The notes under the pieces: generated by a model
What the model saw: only the letters and a program-made list of their open reading frames with translations
What the model was told of the DNA's origin: nothing
Databases searched by the model: none
Source: Pseudorasbora parva
Taxonomy: Eukaryota; Chordata; Actinopteri; Cypriniformes; Gobionidae
Direction of reading: 5' to 3'
NCBI RefSeq assembly: GCF_024679245.1
Contig: NC_090196.1
Span: forward strand, 9,140,361-9,204,360
DNA: 64,000 nucleotides
Shown: positions 11,511-19,484 of the stretch, in pieces
Position numbering within the stretch: the stretch's first letter is position 1
Layout: each line of letters starts with the position of its first letter
Position numbers and translations under genes: made by a program

Positions 11511-12149
11511 CTATGGAAAACGCCAGGATGCTGGCCCTTCCAGCGTCCTGCTTGAGCGCACTGCACCGTCTAGTATGGTACGGAAGTCAGGGCTCCAAGC
11601 AGGGAGTACAGTCACTGCTGTTTCTGCAAGACCCACTCAGAATGACTATTGGATAACGCTGGGAAAGCGTGCCTACCTCGTACTTGAGAGAGAGGGTACG
11701 CTGCGGGGCCACGTCCTTCAGGGAAGGAGAGGTGGCAGAATACACATAAGGACTAACCTGGCAGGGTAGTGCAACATATGGCAGTCTCTGGGGTGGTTCC
11801 AGCCTGATTGAAGGGGGGAAAGAACACGCCCAGAGACGACAGAGCGGGCTCTGTCGAGGGAAAGACACGGGGCTAGCCCGAAGGGTAGCTGATACCGTGG
11901 AAGAATACACATATGGGGTTGCCGTGAGGGAACCGCTACATATGGAACCCAGCCTACAGCCACGTTTCACAAGCATACGGGTGCAGGCCTGGCGTCAGAC
12001 GGTCCGCAACGTCTGACACCGGAGGGGTGACGGAGGAGCTCGACAGGGTTAGCCGGTTTCCCGGGGAACACAACTGGAGACCATAGACGCACGTATCCGG
12101 CCCAGAGGGCGGGAGTGGCGTTTCGCAAGCCGACACTTAGAACGGGCAC

Positions 12150-15100
12150 TTAGCGCTCCTGGCCACTGGGGGCGAGGATGCGGGAAGATACCGGCTCTAC
12201 ACGTAAGCTATAGAATCTAGCAAACGTGTTAGGTGTCGCCCAGCCCGCAGCTCTACATATGTCTGTCAGCGAGGCGCCTTGCGCCAGCGCCCAGGAAGAA
12301 GCAACACTCCGAGTGGAGTGAGCTCTTACACCGAACGGGCAAGGCACGTCTTGGGACTGGTAGGCCAAGACTATAGCATCCACTATCCAGTGGGCTAACC
12401 TCTGCTTGGAGACAGCCTTTCCCTTCTGCTGGCCTCCGTAACAGACGAAGAGTTGCTCTGAGGTCCGAAGGCTTTGGGTCCGGTCAACGTAAGCGCGAAG
12501 AGCGCGGACCGGACACAGCAAAGCCAGGGCTGGGTCTGCCTCCTCCGAAGGCAGCGCTTGCAGGTTCACCACCTGATCCCGGAAGGGAGTGGTAGGAACC
12601 TTGGGCATATATCCGGGCCGGGGTCTCAGGACGACGTGAGAGTTACCTGGCCCGAACTCTAGGCACGATTCGTTGACCGAAAGTGCATGCAGGTCCCCTA
12701 CCCTCTTGATCGAGGCCAATGCCGTCAGGAGCACTGTCTTCATTGACAAGATCTTAAGCTCACAAGACGCCAAAGGCTCGAAGGGAGGGCTCTGAAGTGC
12801 TCTGAGCACTAGAGCTAAGTCCCAAGAGGGTATCGAGGATGGACGAGGAGGATTTAGTCTCCTCGCACCTCTGAGGAACCTGACGATTAGGTCGTGCTTC
12901 CCCACGGACTTACCTTCTACTACATCATGGTACGCTGCTATTGCTGCAGCATATACCTTGAGGGTGGAGGGAGACAGCCTTCTCTCCAACCCATCTTGCA
13001 GGAAGGAAAGCACGACACTGATCGAACACCTTCGGGGGTCTTCCCGGCGGGAAGCGCACCACTCAACGAACAGGTTCCACTTCAGAGCATAGAGGCGCCT
13101 CGTAGAGGGGGCTCTAGCTGAAGCGATGGTATCTACGACAGCTTGTGGTAGTCCATCTAGAACCTCCGCGTCCCGTCCAGGGACCAGACATGAAGATTCC
13201 AGAGGTCTGGACGCGGGTGCCATAGCGTGCCCCGTCCCTGAGAAAGAAGGTCCTTCCTCAGGGGAATCGGCCAAGGAGGGGCTGTCGCGAGGAGTGTGAG
13301 CTCTGGGAACCAGGTCCGGTTGGGCCAATACGGCGCAACTAACAAGACCTGCTCCTCGTCCTCCCTGACCTTGCACAGAGTCTGTGCAAGAAGGCTCACT
13401 GGGGGAAACGCATACTTGCGTAGGTCCCGGGGCCAGCTGTGCGCCAGTGCATCTGTGCCGAGGGTACCCCCGGTCAGGGAATAGTACCACTGGCAATGGG
13501 TCGAGTCCGGAGAGGCAAACAGGTCGACCTGTGCGGCTCCGAACTGGTCCCATATCAGCTGGACCGCCTGGGGGTGGAGTCGCCACTCTCCCGGAGGTGT
13601 CGGCTGACGAGAGAGCTCGTCGGCTGTCTGGTTCAGCACACCAGGGACATGAATGGCCCGAAGCGACCTCAGCTGCTTCTGACTCCACAGGAGGAGGTGG
13701 CGGGCGAGTTGGAGCAGACGACGGGAGCGTAGACCACCCTGACGGTTGATGTACGCAACGGCCGTGGTGCTGTCCGTACGGACCAGTACATGCTTGCCAC
13801 GCAGCGGCCCCTTGAGGCGGCGGAGTGCCAGATGTACTGCCAGTAACTCGAGGCAATTGATATGCCAATGCAATTGCGGCCCCGTCCACAGACCAGCAAC
13901 TGCATGCCCGTTGTACGTGGCCCCCCAGCCCGTGGTGGAGGCATCCGTGAATAGCACAGCATGCCTGGACACTTGTTCTAGGGGCACCCCGGCCCGGAGA
14001 AACGAAGTGCTGGACCACGGGCTGAAGGTTTGGCGGCAGTAAGGAGTCACTGGGACCCGGTACTGACCGCTCTGCCACGCCCACCTCGGGACTCGGCCAT
14101 TGAGCCAGCGTTGAAGCGGTCTCATATGAAGCAATCCGAGCGGCGTGACCGCGGCTGCAGATGCCATATGCCCCAGGAGCCTCTGAAAGAATTTCAGTGG
14201 GACCGCTGTCCTGCTCTTGAACATATTCAAGCAGTTCAACACCGACTGGACTCGCTCCTCGGTGAGGCGCGCCGTCCGGTTGACCGAGTCCAGCTCCATA
14301 CCGAGATAAGAGATCCTCTGTGTGGGACAGAGTTTGCTCTTCTCTCGGTTGACCCGAAGGCCCAACTGGCTGAGGTGACTGAGCACCAGGTCCCTGTGTT
14401 CGCACAACTGGTCCTTCGACTGGGCTAGGATCAGCCAATCGTCGAGGTAGTTGAGAATCCGAACGCCGCGTTCTCTGAGTGGAACAATGGCTGCCTCCGC
14501 GACCTTCGTAAAGACGCGGGGCGACAGGGACAGCCCGAAGGGCAGGACCTTGTACTGATATGCTTTCCCCTCGAACGCAAAGCGTAGGAACGGTCTGTGA
14601 CGAGGGAGAATAGACACATGGAAGTACGCGTCCTTCAGGTCGATCGCTGCAAACCAATCCTGGGGACGGATGCATTGGAAAATGCGTTTCTGCGTCAACA
14701 TCCTGAACGGGAGCTTGTGCAGGGCCCGATTCAGAACTCGCAGGTCCAGGATTGGCCGTAACCCACCCCCTTTCTTGGGCACAATGAAGTAGGGGCTGTA
14801 AAACCCCGTCTTCATATCGGCTGGAGGAACCGGCTCGATCGCGTCCTTCGCCAGTAGGACCTCGATCTCTGACCGCAAGACTTGAGCATCGCTGCTTCGC
14901 ACGGAGGTGAAGAGGATGCCCTTGTACTTGGGTGGCCGGCGTGCGAACTGAATCGCGTAGCCGAGTCTGATGGTACGGATGAGCCAGCGAGACGGCCTGG
15001 GGAGACCTAGCCAGGCCCCCAGAGACCGTACAAGCGGGACCAACGGCACCACAGACGTGCCCGGGGTGGGGCAGCGAAGCGGAGTACTCTGGCCCGACTC

Positions 15101-15398
15101 GGGAGGCCCGGAGGCGGCCCGTAGTGTTGCCTGAGCACTCCTGGTTTGGACAGAGAGTGGGTGAGAAGGCCCGGGGGCGTCCTCGGAGCCCACTCTGCTG
15201 TCCACTGCCCGGAGGCAGGGAAGTGAAGCACTCAGCCCCGACCCGGAAGGCCCGTGGGCGGCCCGGAGTGTTGACTGAGTGCTCACAAGAGAGGCAGTGT
15301 GTGGGTGAGAAGGCCCGGGGGCGTCCTCGAGGCCCACACAGCTGCCCCCTGGCGACGGGAGGGTAGGAAAGGAGTGACAAGGCCCGTGGGCGTCGCAC
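12150..15398 (-). CDS. DIRS-A tyrosine recombinase (domain in the last third of a 1082-codon frame)
   Basis: The recombinase begins near residue 740 (about 13170) with SARAPSTRRLYALKWNLF, the start of the SAM-like core-binding domain. The catalytic domain carries Arg in SIKRVGD (about residue 898), H-x-x-R in RAHSTRSVASS (about residue 1026) and the nucleophilic Tyr in FARFYSLRV (about residue 1062). This full tetrad suggests activity. The first 740 codons lie opposite the RT gene in another frame of the same strand, show no domain of their own, and may or may not be translated. The true start of the recombinase is unclear; a product beginning close to 13200 or joined by frameshift is plausible. 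The enzyme would integrate the circular DNA form without duplicating the target. Confidence 0.85.
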   Translation of the reverse strand: MRRPRALSLLSYPPVARGQLCGPRGRPRAFSPTHCLSCEHSVNTPGRPRAFRVGAECFTSLPPGSGQQSGLRGRPRAFSPTLCPNQECSGNTTGRLRASRVGPEYSASLPHPGHVCGAVGPACTVSGGLARSPQAVSLAHPYHQTRLRDSVRTPATQVQGHPLHLRAKQRCSSLAVRDRGPTGEGRDRAGSSSRYEDGVLQPLLHCAQERGWVTANPGPASSESGPAQAPVQDVDAETHFPMHPSPGLVCSDRPEGRVLPCVYSPSSQTVPTLCVRGESISVQGPALRAVPVAPRLYEGRGGSHCSTQRTRRSDSQLPRRLADPSPVEGPVVRTQGPGAQSPQPVGPSGQPREEQTLSHTEDLLSRYGAGLGQPDGAPHRGASPVGVELLEYVQEQDSGPTEILSEAPGAYGICSRGHAARIASYETASTLAQWPSPEVGVAERSVPGPSDSLLPPNLQPVVQHFVSPGRGAPRTSVQACCAIHGCLHHGLGGHVQRACSCWSVDGAAIALAYQLPRVTGSTSGTPPPQGAAAWQACTGPYGQHHGRCVHQPSGWSTLPSSAPTRPPPPPVESEAAEVASGHSCPWCAEPDSRRALSSADTSGRVATPPPGGPADMGPVRSRTGRPVCLSGLDPLPVVLFPDRGYPRHRCTGAQLAPGPTQVCVSPSEPSCTDSVQGQGGRGAGLVSCAVLAQPDLVPRAHTPRDSPSLADSPEEGPSFSGTGHAMAPASRPLESSCLVPGRDAEVLDGLPQAVVDTIASARAPSTRRLYALKWNLFVEWCASRREDPRRCSISVVLSFLQDGLERRLSPSTLKVYAAAIAAYHDVVEGKSVGKHDLIVRFLRGARRLNPPRPSSIPSWDLALVLRALQSPPFEPLASCELKILSMKTVLLTALASIKRVGDLHALSVNESCLEFGPGNSHVVLRPRPGYMPKVPTTPFRDQVVNLQALPSEEADPALALLCPVRALRAYVDRTQSLRTSEQLFVCYGGQQKGKAVSKQRLAHWIVDAIVLAYQSQDVPCPFGVRAHSTRSVASSWALAQGASLTDICRAAGWATPNTFARFYSLRVEPVSSRILAPSGQER

Positions 15399-15925
15399 AC
15401 TGCCAACCTGACCCTCTTGGGGCCCAGAGAGAGAGGAAATTGCTCTTTTGGTGAAAATGTGGGTACCGCTGGACTCCGGAGAGCCAGCGGCAGAGATGTT
15501 GTGACCAGTGTTGCCCCCCCGGTCCTCCTCCGGGGGGGTGGGAGGGATGCGGACATCATCTCCCTCAGAGCAGCTCCTCTTCTCCCTGGGCTGCCCGTCT
15601 CAGGGCCGCTTCCCCTTACGCTTGCCGGCAGGTTTGGCGGGCCCTTGGACGGGTTGGGCGGCCCCCTTGCGTCCGGCGCCCTGCTTCGCGGGTGGAGGCT
15701 GCTGCTTGGGCTTGGCAGGGGCGGAGGCGGACGCTGGAGGACGCCCCCCCTGCAGCAGCGGGCCGCCGGGGCAGGATGTTTTTGATGGCCTCCGTCTGCT
15801 TCTTGGCCACCGAGAACTGCTGGGCAAAGTCCTCGATGGCGTCGCCGAAGAGGCCGGCCTGACAGACAGGGGCGTTTAGAAACCGAACCTTGTCCGAGTC
15901 CCGCATGTCTGTCAGGTTCAGCCAC
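13157..15925 (-). CDS. DIRS-A reverse transcriptase-RNase H (with methyltransferase-like tail)
   Basis: 922 codons. A low-complexity Pro/Gly-rich leader (residues 1-300) overlaps the end of gag. RT follows: FYSPYFIVPKKGGGLRPILDLR, then IDLKDAYFHV (first catalytic Asp) and YLDDWLIL (catalytic Asp pair). RNase H has FTDASTTGWGA, CLELLAV, RTDSTTAVAYI and TADELSR, giving the expected D-E-D-D set. The segment after it (VDLFASPDSTHCQ ... LLVAPYWPNRTWFPEL) corresponds to the region described as an adenine-methyltransferase-like domain in DIRS1-group elements; I did not confirm a catalytic motif. The protein copies the RNA genome. Its frame ends just where the recombinase domain begins, with overlap in the neighbouring frame. 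Confidence 0.9.
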   Translation of the reverse strand: MAEPDRHAGLGQGSVSKRPCLSGRPLRRRHRGLCPAVLGGQEADGGHQKHPAPAARCCRGGVLQRPPPPLPSPSSSLHPRSRAPDARGPPNPSKGPPNLPASVRGSGPETGSPGRRGAALREMMSASLPPPRRRTGGATLVTTSLPLALRSPAVPTFSPKEQFPLSLGPKRVRLAVCDAHGPCHSFPTLPSPGGSCVGLEDAPGPSHPHTASLVSTQSTLRAAHGPSGSGLSASLPCLRAVDSRVGSEDAPGPSHPLSVQTRSAQATLRAASGPPESGQSTPLRCPTPGTSVVPLVPLVRSLGAWLGLPRPSRWLIRTIRLGYAIQFARRPPKYKGILFTSVRSSDAQVLRSEIEVLLAKDAIEPVPPADMKTGFYSPYFIVPKKGGGLRPILDLRVLNRALHKLPFRMLTQKRIFQCIRPQDWFAAIDLKDAYFHVSILPRHRPFLRFAFEGKAYQYKVLPFGLSLSPRVFTKVAEAAIVPLRERGVRILNYLDDWLILAQSKDQLCEHRDLVLSHLSQLGLRVNREKSKLCPTQRISYLGMELDSVNRTARLTEERVQSVLNCLNMFKSRTAVPLKFFQRLLGHMASAAAVTPLGLLHMRPLQRWLNGRVPRWAWQSGQYRVPVTPYCRQTFSPWSSTSFLRAGVPLEQVSRHAVLFTDASTTGWGATYNGHAVAGLWTGPQLHWHINCLELLAVHLALRRLKGPLRGKHVLVRTDSTTAVAYINRQGGLRSRRLLQLARHLLLWSQKQLRSLRAIHVPGVLNQTADELSRQPTPPGEWRLHPQAVQLIWDQFGAAQVDLFASPDSTHCQWYYSLTGGTLGTDALAHSWPRDLRKYAFPPVSLLAQTLCKVREDEEQVLLVAPYWPNRTWFPELTLLATAPPWPIPLRKDLLSQGRGTLWHPRPDLWNLHVWSLDGTRRF

Positions 15926-17058
15926 AGGTGGCGTTCCTGGACCACCAAGGTGGACATCGCCCGACCCAGGGAGCGGGCCGTGACTTTCGTCGCCCGGAGG
16001 GCGAGGTCCGTCGCGGCTCGCAGTTCCTGCATAACTGCCTGGTCGGAACCACCCTCGTGCAGTTCCATGAGCGCTTTGGCCTGGTGGACCTGCAGGAGCG
16101 CCATGGCATGCAAAGCTGATGCAGCTTCTCCGCAGGCTGTGTAAGCCTTGCCCGTCAAGCCGGACGAGAACTTACACGCCCGGGAGGGGAGACGCGGGGC
16201 GTGCCTCCAGTCCGCAGCGGTCTTAGGACACAGGTGCATCGCAACCGACCGCTCGACTGGAGGGATCCCCTCGTAACCCTTAGCTGCACCACCATCGAGA
16301 GTGGTGAGGATGGAGGAGTCAGTCGATCGCTGGCGTACGCTATACGGCGCTACCCAGGACTTCGTGAGCTCCTGATGCACTTCCGGGAAGAAAGGCACCG
16401 GGGCGGGACGCTGAGAACCAGCGCGACCCGTCCCGAGAAACCAATCATCCAGCCGCGAAGGTTCGGGACGTGGTGGAGGGTTCCACTCAAGCCCGACACT
16501 TGCGGCGGCCCGGGCAAGCATAGCCGTAAGTTCCGGGTCAGACTCGGGCAACGCTGTCACACCCGAAGGGGGCAACGCAGCCGAGTCTTCATCCTCGGAA
16601 CCCATTAGCTCATCCCCCGATGCAGCAACCGACATCTGGTCCTCCGCCGGAGCCCCAAAAGAGACGACTGGCGCTCCGCGTGGGAGGTCAGCGCGCCCTT
16701 CCGGAAGCTCCACCGGTACAGTGGAGGGGGGAGGGGCCCGAGGAGCCGTGAGACCCGTCGGGTTTACCCTGACCGACACCCTCAGGTCCCCACCAAGGTC
16801 ATCAGCCAAAGTAGTAGCCCTCTGCTTTGCAGCTGGAGGACCACTAGATCGGGGGATGGACGATGGTGTTCCACCTCTTCTGAGGTACTGGAGACGGGAC
16901 CGCAACACTGCAATGGACATATTCCCGCAATGGGAACATGTCTCATCCACGAACGCAGCCTCAGCGTGCTGTGCGCCCAGACACGAGAGACAACGAACGT
17001 GTCCGTCAAGCGGAGACAGAAATCGACCGCATCCAGAAACACACGGCTTGAATGACAT
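15616..17058 (-). CDS. DIRS-A Gag-like ORF1
   Basis: 480 codons, starting at the ATG at 17058 about 390 bases downstream of the TATA box in the right terminal repeat. The N-terminus has a Cys/His cluster (CVSGCGRFLSPLDGHVRCLSCLG ... H ... CSHCGNM) likely to bind zinc. A middle region (SVAMHLCPKTAADWRH ... FSSGLTGKAYTACGEAASALHAMALLQVHQAKAL) is helical in character and resembles the capsid-like part of other DIRS Gag proteins in this window. The C-terminus is rich in Arg, Pro and Gly, suiting RNA binding. It overlaps the RT frame by about 310 bases. No virion role is known; packaging of element RNA is inferred. Confidence 0.8.
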   Translation of the reverse strand: MSFKPCVSGCGRFLSPLDGHVRCLSCLGAQHAEAAFVDETCSHCGNMSIAVLRSRLQYLRRGGTPSSIPRSSGPPAAKQRATTLADDLGGDLRVSVRVNPTGLTAPRAPPPSTVPVELPEGRADLPRGAPVVSFGAPAEDQMSVAASGDELMGSEDEDSAALPPSGVTALPESDPELTAMLARAAASVGLEWNPPPRPEPSRLDDWFLGTGRAGSQRPAPVPFFPEVHQELTKSWVAPYSVRQRSTDSSILTTLDGGAAKGYEGIPPVERSVAMHLCPKTAADWRHAPRLPSRACKFSSGLTGKAYTACGEAASALHAMALLQVHQAKALMELHEGGSDQAVMQELRAATDLALRATKVTARSLGRAMSTLVVQERHLWLNLTDMRDSDKVRFLNAPVCQAGLFGDAIEDFAQQFSVAKKQTEAIKNILPRRPAAAGGASSSVRLRPCQAQAAASTREAGRRTQGGRPTRPRARQTCRQA

Positions 17059-17413
17059 CTTGAAAAAGACGCAGGGTCAAACCGTGTTGCTCTTTTGTGA
17101 AAAGAAAGTTGCTCTTTTAGTGCTGAAGCACTCAGGGAGATGACCGCGGCTCCACGCAGTTCGATAGTGCAAGCCTGCGTGAGCTCTCAGTGATGTGTAT
17201 GTGTGAGCGCCCAGCGAACCAACTGTAATGTGTGTGTGTAAGGAAACGCTCAGCGAACCAACAGCTCTTTGCACACTCTATCACTGAAGTGACGGTCTCT
17301 CGCTGACGCGCCGTATCACCCGCACTGGCAAACTCTTTCACAGGATATTGAAGACTCGTAGTCAGAAAGCTCTTCGTAGAAACAGCAATGAAGACTGTTC
17401 GGCTCCGAAGTAG

Positions 17414-17578
17414 AAAGCGCTGATCTACCATTCCACTTCCTATTTATACCCGCGCTGCGGGGCGGAGCGTGGAATGCGTGATCGCATGCCAAATTTCATT
17501 GGCTCGTTGTTAGATGCTCGAAGTAGGATTGGTCTCTAAAGTAAGATCCCATTCGTCGGTTCAGTTCTGACGTACGTC
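17414..17578. repeat. DIRS-A inverted terminal repeat, 5' side copy with promoter
   Basis: Read on the minus strand this holds the GC box (GCTCCGCCCC) and then TATAAATAGG (TATA at 17458-17451), followed by the gag leader. It is the likely sense promoter of the element. Confidence 0.88.
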
Positions 17579-17810
17579 GAACGTGACCGACTGAAAGGGA
17601 ACTGGGCACAAACGATCGCACTTCCTGGTTCTAGTAAGAACTGAAGCTGCTGCGTTTTGGACTAGTTGGAGATTGCTTATTAAGCGAGCAGGGCACGCAT
17701 TACAATAATCTAGCCTTGACTCATGAACGCATGTACTAATTGTTCTGCATTTTGCATTAAAAGCATGTGTTGTTAGATATATTTTTAAAATGGAGTTTTA
17801 CAGGCAGCAT

Positions 17811-18689
17811 CCATTTATGATTTAAATAAATATAATCATATACACTCGTTGTTGGTAAAAGCATATTGTATTCTTTTACAAAAGGCTATACTAAAAATAC
17901 AATGATGTGCAAATAGTATCTGCCACTATTTGCACATCTAAAAGCATCTAGCAAATATTTACAAAGAAAATACTTTGATTTTAATGTAAATTGTATAAAT
18001 TGAATTTAATGGTACTTGCACAGTGCAAAGAATATACTACTTTATATTGCTGCCTTGTTTTCTTATAGACACTAGTGAAAAATACACTTTAGCATATTTT
18101 TAAAAAGATATGGGATCATAAAAACACTTACATTTTAAGTGTTTTTATGATAACAATGCAATAATCCGCCCATTGGTATCACTATGGTATTGGGGTCCCA
18201 GCAAGATGGTTTGTACCCAGGGCCCAAAATTTGGTGCTACGCCGCTGAGCTCATGACTGCCACTTTTTAATATTATCTAATATTACAGAATTAATATCTC
18301 ATGACTGCTTTTTTTTTAATGTTCCTTACCAGAAATTACAGTCTTACCATATATGATATTCCACGAAAGTCTCATAATACCTATCCACAGGAGTGTATAA
18401 AAGATGATTTCTTGTTTATTATTGTTGTTTCTTGTTGAAGACAAAGAATAACTTTATTATGTGTGGGGGGGGAAATGAGCACAATCATAATCTGATGAGA
18501 TATTAATAATTATTTTTTTTATTCCAATATTAGTTACTTAGAACATTAATTTATGGTGGACACCTGTGAACCATTTATTAATGAGTTACAAACATTAATA
18601 ACCTGTGTTAGTGATAATGTAAAGTTAACACCTGTGAACAATTTATTAATTAGCTCATTCGGACAGTTATCTGGGCACTGCAGCGACTG
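17811..18689. other. AT-rich spacer with two short hairpins
   Basis: No gene recognised. There are two perfect small inverted repeats: GATGTGCAAATAG with its complement at about 17904-17939, and TCATAAAAACACTTA with its complement at about 18117-18151. These may be remnants of MITE ends. Confidence 0.5.
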
Positions 18690-19125
18690 TATCAAGCAAA
18701 GCTTTGCAGTGGCACGAATTAGCGAAGCACTGCAGTGGCAGCATCAAATAGGAGAAGCACTGCATCATCAAATTGGCAGAGTACTGCGGCGGCAGTATCA
18801 AATTGCGGAGCACTGCAGCATCAAATTGTGGCATCAAATTGCAGCATCAAAAATGAGAAGCACGCCGCATAAAATTGGCGGAGCACTGCAGCGGCAGAAT
18901 GCGTGAAATTGCTTGTGGAGCACTGGAGCGGCAGCATCAAATTGCGGCGCACTGCAGCATCAAATTGCAGAGCACTGCAGCGGCTGCATCAAAATGGTGG
19001 AGCACTGCAGTGGCTGCATCAAATAGGAGAAGCACTGCAGCGGCAGTATTAAATTGTGGAGCACTGAAGAGGCAGCATCATATTGGAGGAGCCCTGCAGT
19101 GGCAGCATCAAATTGCAGAGCACTT
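18690..19125. repeat. Degenerate minisatellite, unit about 30 bp
   Basis: Roughly a dozen imperfect tandem units built on AGCACTGCAG, CGGCAGCATC and AAATTG. Some units are shortened or carry insertions. Open frames over it (18553-18906, 18875-19129) simply translate the repeat (Q-H-Q-I-A-like) and are not credible genes. Confidence 0.85.
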
Positions 19126-19129
19126 ATAG

Positions 19130-19484
19130 CAGAGGAGAAATTAAAGAGAGAGGGGGGTGGGGGGCAGGACCGTTTGCAGAGGCAGCCTCACGCTTGGGTC
19201 TGCACCTATAGCAGAGGAGAAATGTATTATATAGCTTTTCTGGATTTAACAGAGAATAAAAGCCAGAAAGAACAGAAATATTGGAAGCGTGGACAGAAGA
19301 AGCTATACTCACCTGTGGGAGGAGGAAATGTAACAGTCACTGTCGAAGAGGCCGTGGAACTATTGCGAGCAGCCGCGGAACAAATGTCTGCGACCTCTAT
19401 AACGCCGGTTCGAAATAAGCGGCGGACGTGAAAGCGTCGGCAGCTGCGTCAGCCGGCTGAAACTGAAATGGACCATATAATCAA
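19130..19484. other. Unassigned segment with a short open frame
   Basis: The frame from the minisatellite continues to 19431 with a non-repetitive tail (GGGNVTVTVEEAVELLRAAAEQM ...). I recognise no domain. GC content is higher than in the flanks, so it may be a fragment of an element ORF, but nothing supports a specific call. Confidence 0.25.

Larger units (their letters stand above)
11122..17602 (-). mobile_element. DIRS-A: full-length DIRS-type tyrosine-recombinase retrotransposon
   Basis: A 6.48-kb element read on the minus strand: gag, then RT-RNase H, then tyrosine recombinase, within inverted terminal repeats (11171-11336 and 17414-17578), with an internal complementary region (11396-11510) near the 3' side. 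There is no target duplication. The L2 target reads GATAGAAC at the left edge and AACTGGG at the right edge, and the empty site in the L2 copy near 20690 reads CAGAACTGG, so AAC is shared at both joints. This architecture is diagnostic of DIRS elements, which are thought to replicate through a circular DNA intermediate and integrate by recombinase. All three frames are open over long distances, so this is a comparatively young copy. Confidence 0.92.
7172..17810 (-). mobile_element. L2-type LINE (minus strand) split by three nested insertions
   Basis: Four L2 pieces occur in the correct order: 7172-7333 (extreme 3' end), 8814-9470 (3' UTR), 10906-11121 and 17603-about 17810 (RT C-terminal coding region). 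They align with the uninterrupted copy at 19485-21332. The gaps are filled by 7334-8809 (TTAA element), 9475-10905 (TTAA element) and 11122-17602 (DIRS-A). The last piece decays into unrelated sequence near 17810. The L2 copy is the oldest layer. Its coding region is damaged and makes no product. Confidence 0.85.

Noticed and set aside
13296..14428. Several plus-strand frames within DIRS-A
   Set aside because: Antisense shadows of the RT and recombinase genes in GC-rich DNA; no domains.
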